Assembly: GCA_946478975.1 (NCBI GenBank)
Contig: CAMLEO010000289.1
Location: forward strand, 1 to 9,026
Source: an uncultured Steroidobacter sp.
GTDB taxonomy: Bacteria > Pseudomonadota > Gammaproteobacteria > Steroidobacterales > Steroidobacteraceae
Direction: 5' to 3'
DNA length: 9,026 nucleotides
Made by a program: the position numbers and the translations under genes. Shown piece by piece: positions 6,286 to 9,026 of the stretch (its first letter is position 1; each line of letters starts with the position of its first letter). The notes under the pieces were generated by a model. It searched no databases. It was not told where the DNA came from and saw only the letters and a program-made list of their open reading frames with translations.

Positions 6286-9026
6286 ATCGAGCGACCTTGC
6301 TCCCTGACCTGCGTTTCCGGCGGCCCGAGGTACGAGCTGCGCCGTCCGCCGAGATCCAGGACGAGGCGGTCGACGATGACTGCCGGGTCGAGCGCCCAGA
6401 GACGAATCGTATGGCGAGCGCGCGCTTGCAGGGTCCATTGAGTCGTCGTCATGCGGGAGTTTCTCACGACATCCAGAGCCCAAGGCCGATTCGCATCGAG
6501 GTCGACCGTCTGTGCCGGTGCGCCATCGATCGAAATGGCATAACGAAGCTGGCGCGTGGAATCGAGCGGGAAGGTCGGTAGGGTCTCCAACGTCAGCGTG
6601 GCGTCGCCTGCATACTGGGTGACGAACTCATACTCTACGTACGGGGCATCGACTGTGGTTGTGTGCGTGATCGAGGGCGTCTCGGTGGCAATGGCGTCAC
6701 CGTTGCGACCCAATGCCGGACGTATTTTCCAGCCCGACCGACCATCGTCGTGCTTGCGCGTGAAATGTTCGGCTTCGATCGCGACGACACCGTCGACCGA
6801 GACGAATGTGCCCGGCTTTGCCCTGGACGGAGAGTTTCGATCCAGCGGTACCTGCAGGGTATAACTGTCCGGGCCAGCATCGATCGTGAGTGTCGTGACG
6901 TTTTTGTCGGCCGGCACCTTGCTCCAGTCAATGCTGATCCAGATACGTTCGTCGGTTTCGAGAGTGCCCCGTTGCTTGGATAGATTCACCCACGGCGCAC
7001 CGCTGGTGATCGTCCAGCGAAGGTTGCCCTTGCCGGTGTTGAACAGATCGATGAAATGGGGCGTCCGCATCGCGCGATCGAAAGCGGGGAGCACGTCTGG
7101 TTTTGCAGCAACTGTCCTCCAGCGAGCGACGCGATCTGCGTAGTCCGCACGGGCGCGGGCGGGATTGCGCGCGAGCGCATCGACCGATCCCTCGATGGCA
7201 ATGCCGAGTCCCGGCACCGCATTGGCAGTCGCGCTGCCGGTCGGCAACCCGGCAAAGATCGCCTGATCGCGAGGATCGTCGTTCATGAAGTTCTGCCACT
7301 TGCCTCGCGCGGTCGCGTTGTATCGCGCGGTGGCCTCGTGAATCGTTTTCAGCGCCGCATTCGATCGGGCGGCATAGCTATCGGCGCTCGCGCGTCCTTG
7401 CCACGCAGCGAGATAGCTGCGATCCGCCATCAATGCTTTCTCAGCCATCCACCGGGCGCCGGTGATGGGATAAAGAACCATCTGATAGTACGCGTCCCGA
7501 TATTCCGCCGGGATGTTTGCTTCCAGCGCGGCTGCTCGTGCCAACAAGTGCCGATAGTCGTCGAGCCGGCGCATCGCTTCATCGCCGTATGCCACAGGGG
7601 AAAACGCCGTGGGTTGAACGCCCACGTCGTCGTGGCTGAAATCCATGTGCTCGGGCTTGCGAATGAATGCGAGCCGCAGGTGTTCATCGAGCAGCGTGGC
7701 GATCTCCATCGCATGCTCTCGACCAAACGTGCGTGCGGCCCAGCGGGCGAGATAATCGGATTGCGTGAGCTGCGAGGTGCCGGTGTAGTCCCAGGCCAGG
7801 TCCAGGAAGTGCTCGGTGGCGATCTCGCCGGGTTTGATGTCGCCGACGTTTGCGATCCACAGCCGGCGCGCATTCGTTTCCCAGGCGCGGCCCATCTCCG
7901 ATGTAACCAGCGCGGGAGAGGCTGTGCCCAGCCAGAGATAACTGGAAGGATGTCCCCAATAGCTCAGGTGATAATAAACGCCGGCGCCGCCGGGCCGCTG
8001 CTGTTCGTCGGCAGTGGAGAGCTGGCGGATGTAGCCAAAGTTGTCGTCCACCCAACCCAATGTCACATCCGCGGGAACCTTCATTCCGCGACGATACAGA
8101 TCGAGCACCTCCTTGTACGCCACAAACACCTGCGGCACCTTCGATGCGTCGGCGGCAACATATTTCGACAGCAGGCTCCGCTGAGTTGCGAACACGTCTT
8201 CGAGCAGCCTCACCTGGTCGGTCTCTTTGCCGGCGACGATGCCAGAGTCGTGAATGCCACGCATGCCGATCGGGTAGACGTTCTCATACCGACCATTCGC
8301 CTCGACTCGCGTTTCCCAGTATCGAGTGACGGCGTCGCGATTGGCTGCAAAGTCGAATGCACCCCAGGCGGTGCTGTCCCATTCCGCCACGTTATTGCGC
8401 AACATCGGCTCGGCGTGGCTGGCACTCATCACAATGGCGTAACGATCCGCGACTTCGGGGTTACGAGGATCCTGATTGAATGCGAGCGAGCCCGGATGCA
8501 TGGCTGGCCACAGCGTGTTGGCTCGCAGCCGAAGCAGCAGGGCAAAGATGCGCTCGTATGTTTTGGGCCCGATGTTGGCGCGGTCGGTTTCGAACGTCGT
8601 TTCGGCCCACGGGCGCAGCGACCAGTCTTCGTCGTTGATGAAGATGCCTCGATATCGAACCGACGGTGCGACGGCGGACGGATCGACGCGAATGTTTATT
8701 TCGGAGCGCTTGGGCACGGGAACGTCGGCCCACCACACCCAAGGCGATACGCCGATCGCGCGACTCAGCGACAAGGCGCCATAGGCTGTGCCGCGACGAT
8801 CGGCCCCCAGCACGACGAGGGCTCGATCGATTCCTGGCCACGGATTTGCGACCGACGCGACTCGGTAGGCTTCCCAAACGCCTGCGACACCGGTCGCGTC
8901 GATGAGCTTGCGCCGGGCGAGATCGTCGATGGGTTTCGAGGCGCCCAAGGTGCCGATGACGATGATTGTTCTGCTGGCTGGCGTGGACTCGACGATGGCC
9001 GGCGTTCTGCCCGTCACAGCGTCGAT
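6273..9026 (-). CDS. GH115 xylan alpha-1,2-glucuronidase, 5' truncated
   Basis: Large exported-type hydrolase that removes (4-O-methyl)glucuronic acid from glucuronoxylan. The frame is open to the right edge (IDAVTGRTPAIV...), so the signal peptide and first residues lie outside. The GTG at 9015-9017 is an internal Val, and residues are counted from it. The N-terminal domain has VLGADRRGTAYG and IGVSPWVWWADVPV (about 68-100), the clearest GH115 signature. The catalytic barrel has TLGWVDDNFGY (D324, D325), YYHLSYWGHPSSYLWLG, and WIANVGDIKPGE with E398 leading into FLDLAWD; these acidic residues lie in the conserved active-site segments. A helical region then carries YPITGARWMAEKALMADRS. A beta-sandwich C-terminal domain starts near E748 (EAEHF) and ends with a LGPPE stretch, so the 3' end is complete. 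The gene converges on the AraC gene with a 13-bp overlap. It joins xylan side-chain removal to the pectin enzymes at the left of the window. The acidic residue assignment is by motif only. Confidence 0.92.
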   Translation of the reverse strand: MDAVTGRTPAIVESTPASRTIIVIGTLGASKPIDDLARRKLIDATGVAGVWEAYRVASVANPWPGIDRALVVLGADRRGTAYGALSLSRAIGVSPWVWWADVPVPKRSEINIRVDPSAVAPSVRYRGIFINDEDWSLRPWAETTFETDRANIGPKTYERIFALLLRLRANTLWPAMHPGSLAFNQDPRNPEVADRYAIVMSASHAEPMLRNNVAEWDSTAWGAFDFAANRDAVTRYWETRVEANGRYENVYPIGMRGIHDSGIVAGKETDQVRLLEDVFATQRSLLSKYVAADASKVPQVFVAYKEVLDLYRRGMKVPADVTLGWVDDNFGYIRQLSTADEQQRPGGAGVYYHLSYWGHPSSYLWLGTASPALVTSEMGRAWETNARRLWIANVGDIKPGEIATEHFLDLAWDYTGTSQLTQSDYLARWAARTFGREHAMEIATLLDEHLRLAFIRKPEHMDFSHDDVGVQPTAFSPVAYGDEAMRRLDDYRHLLARAAALEANIPAEYRDAYYQMVLYPITGARWMAEKALMADRSYLAAWQGRASADSYAARSNAALKTIHEATARYNATARGKWQNFMNDDPRDQAIFAGLPTGSATANAVPGLGIAIEGSVDALARNPARARADYADRVARWRTVAAKPDVLPAFDRAMRTPHFIDLFNTGKGNLRWTITSGAPWVNLSKQRGTLETDERIWISIDWSKVPADKNVTTLTIDAGPDSYTLQVPLDRNSPSRAKPGTFVSVDGVVAIEAEHFTRKHDDGRSGWKIRPALGRNGDAIATETPSITHTTTVDAPYVEYEFVTQYAGDATLTLETLPTFPLDSTRQLRYAISIDGAPAQTVDLDANRPWALDVVRNSRMTTTQWTLQARARHTIRLWALDPAVIVDRLVLDLGGRRSSYLGPPETQVREQGRSIHDF

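Noticed and set aside
9015..9017. GTG as start codon of the GH115 gene
   Set aside because: The frame stays open to the edge, and the preceding residues fit the GH115 N-terminal domain, which normally begins well before this point.
1..9026. CRISPR arrays, tRNA genes, insertion sequences or long repeats
   Set aside because: A read of both strands showed no spaced direct repeats, no cloverleaf-like sequence, no transposase-like product and no terminal inverted repeats. Recurrent CGATCG-type hexamers are scattered in coding sequence and look compositional.

Overview
The window is GC-rich (about 60% by eye) and densely coding. It holds six protein genes, two of them cut by the window edges, and I see no RNA gene, insertion sequence, CRISPR array or long repeat. 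The mix of exported plant cell wall enzymes with an AraC-type regulator and a truncated hemoglobin suggests a Gram-negative, plant-polysaccharide-degrading proteobacterium. A Steroidobacter/Xanthomonad-like gammaproteobacterium or a Caulobacter/Sphingomonad-like alphaproteobacterium would fit, but this placement is a guess from gene content.

Left part (1-3736, + strand): the 3' part of a PL9-family polysaccharide lyase, with its calcium-binding Asp cluster and catalytic Lys in place, overlaps by ATGA the start of an exported GH35-type beta-galactosidase. The pair reads as a translationally coupled pectin / rhamnogalacturonan unit: the lyase cuts the uronic-acid backbone and the galactosidase trims galactose from side chains or released oligomers.

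Middle part (3737-6285, + strand): a 150-bp gap precedes a separate three-gene group. It encodes a 114-residue protein that looks like a dimeric alpha/beta-barrel (ABM/NIPSNAP-like) protein, a 386-residue multi-cofactor protein, and an AraC-family regulator. The 386-residue protein carries a 3-Cys ferredoxin-like domain, two perfect CDGSH iron-sulfur motifs and a group II truncated globin domain. This looks like a redox, oxygen or NO-responsive cassette and is the most unusual content here.

Right part (6273-9026, - strand): a GH115 xylan alpha-1,2-glucuronidase, complete at its C terminus, with its N terminus beyond the right edge. It converges on the AraC gene with a 13-bp tail-to-tail overlap. 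A GNRA-looped hairpin followed by a U tract, oriented for the - strand, lies inside the last codons of the AraC gene and probably ends GH115 transcription.

Overall, a redox/regulatory cassette sits between two loci for plant cell wall polysaccharide breakdown, pectin on one side and glucuronoxylan on the other. Whether the regulator controls the carbohydrate genes or only its own redox neighbours cannot be decided from the sequence.
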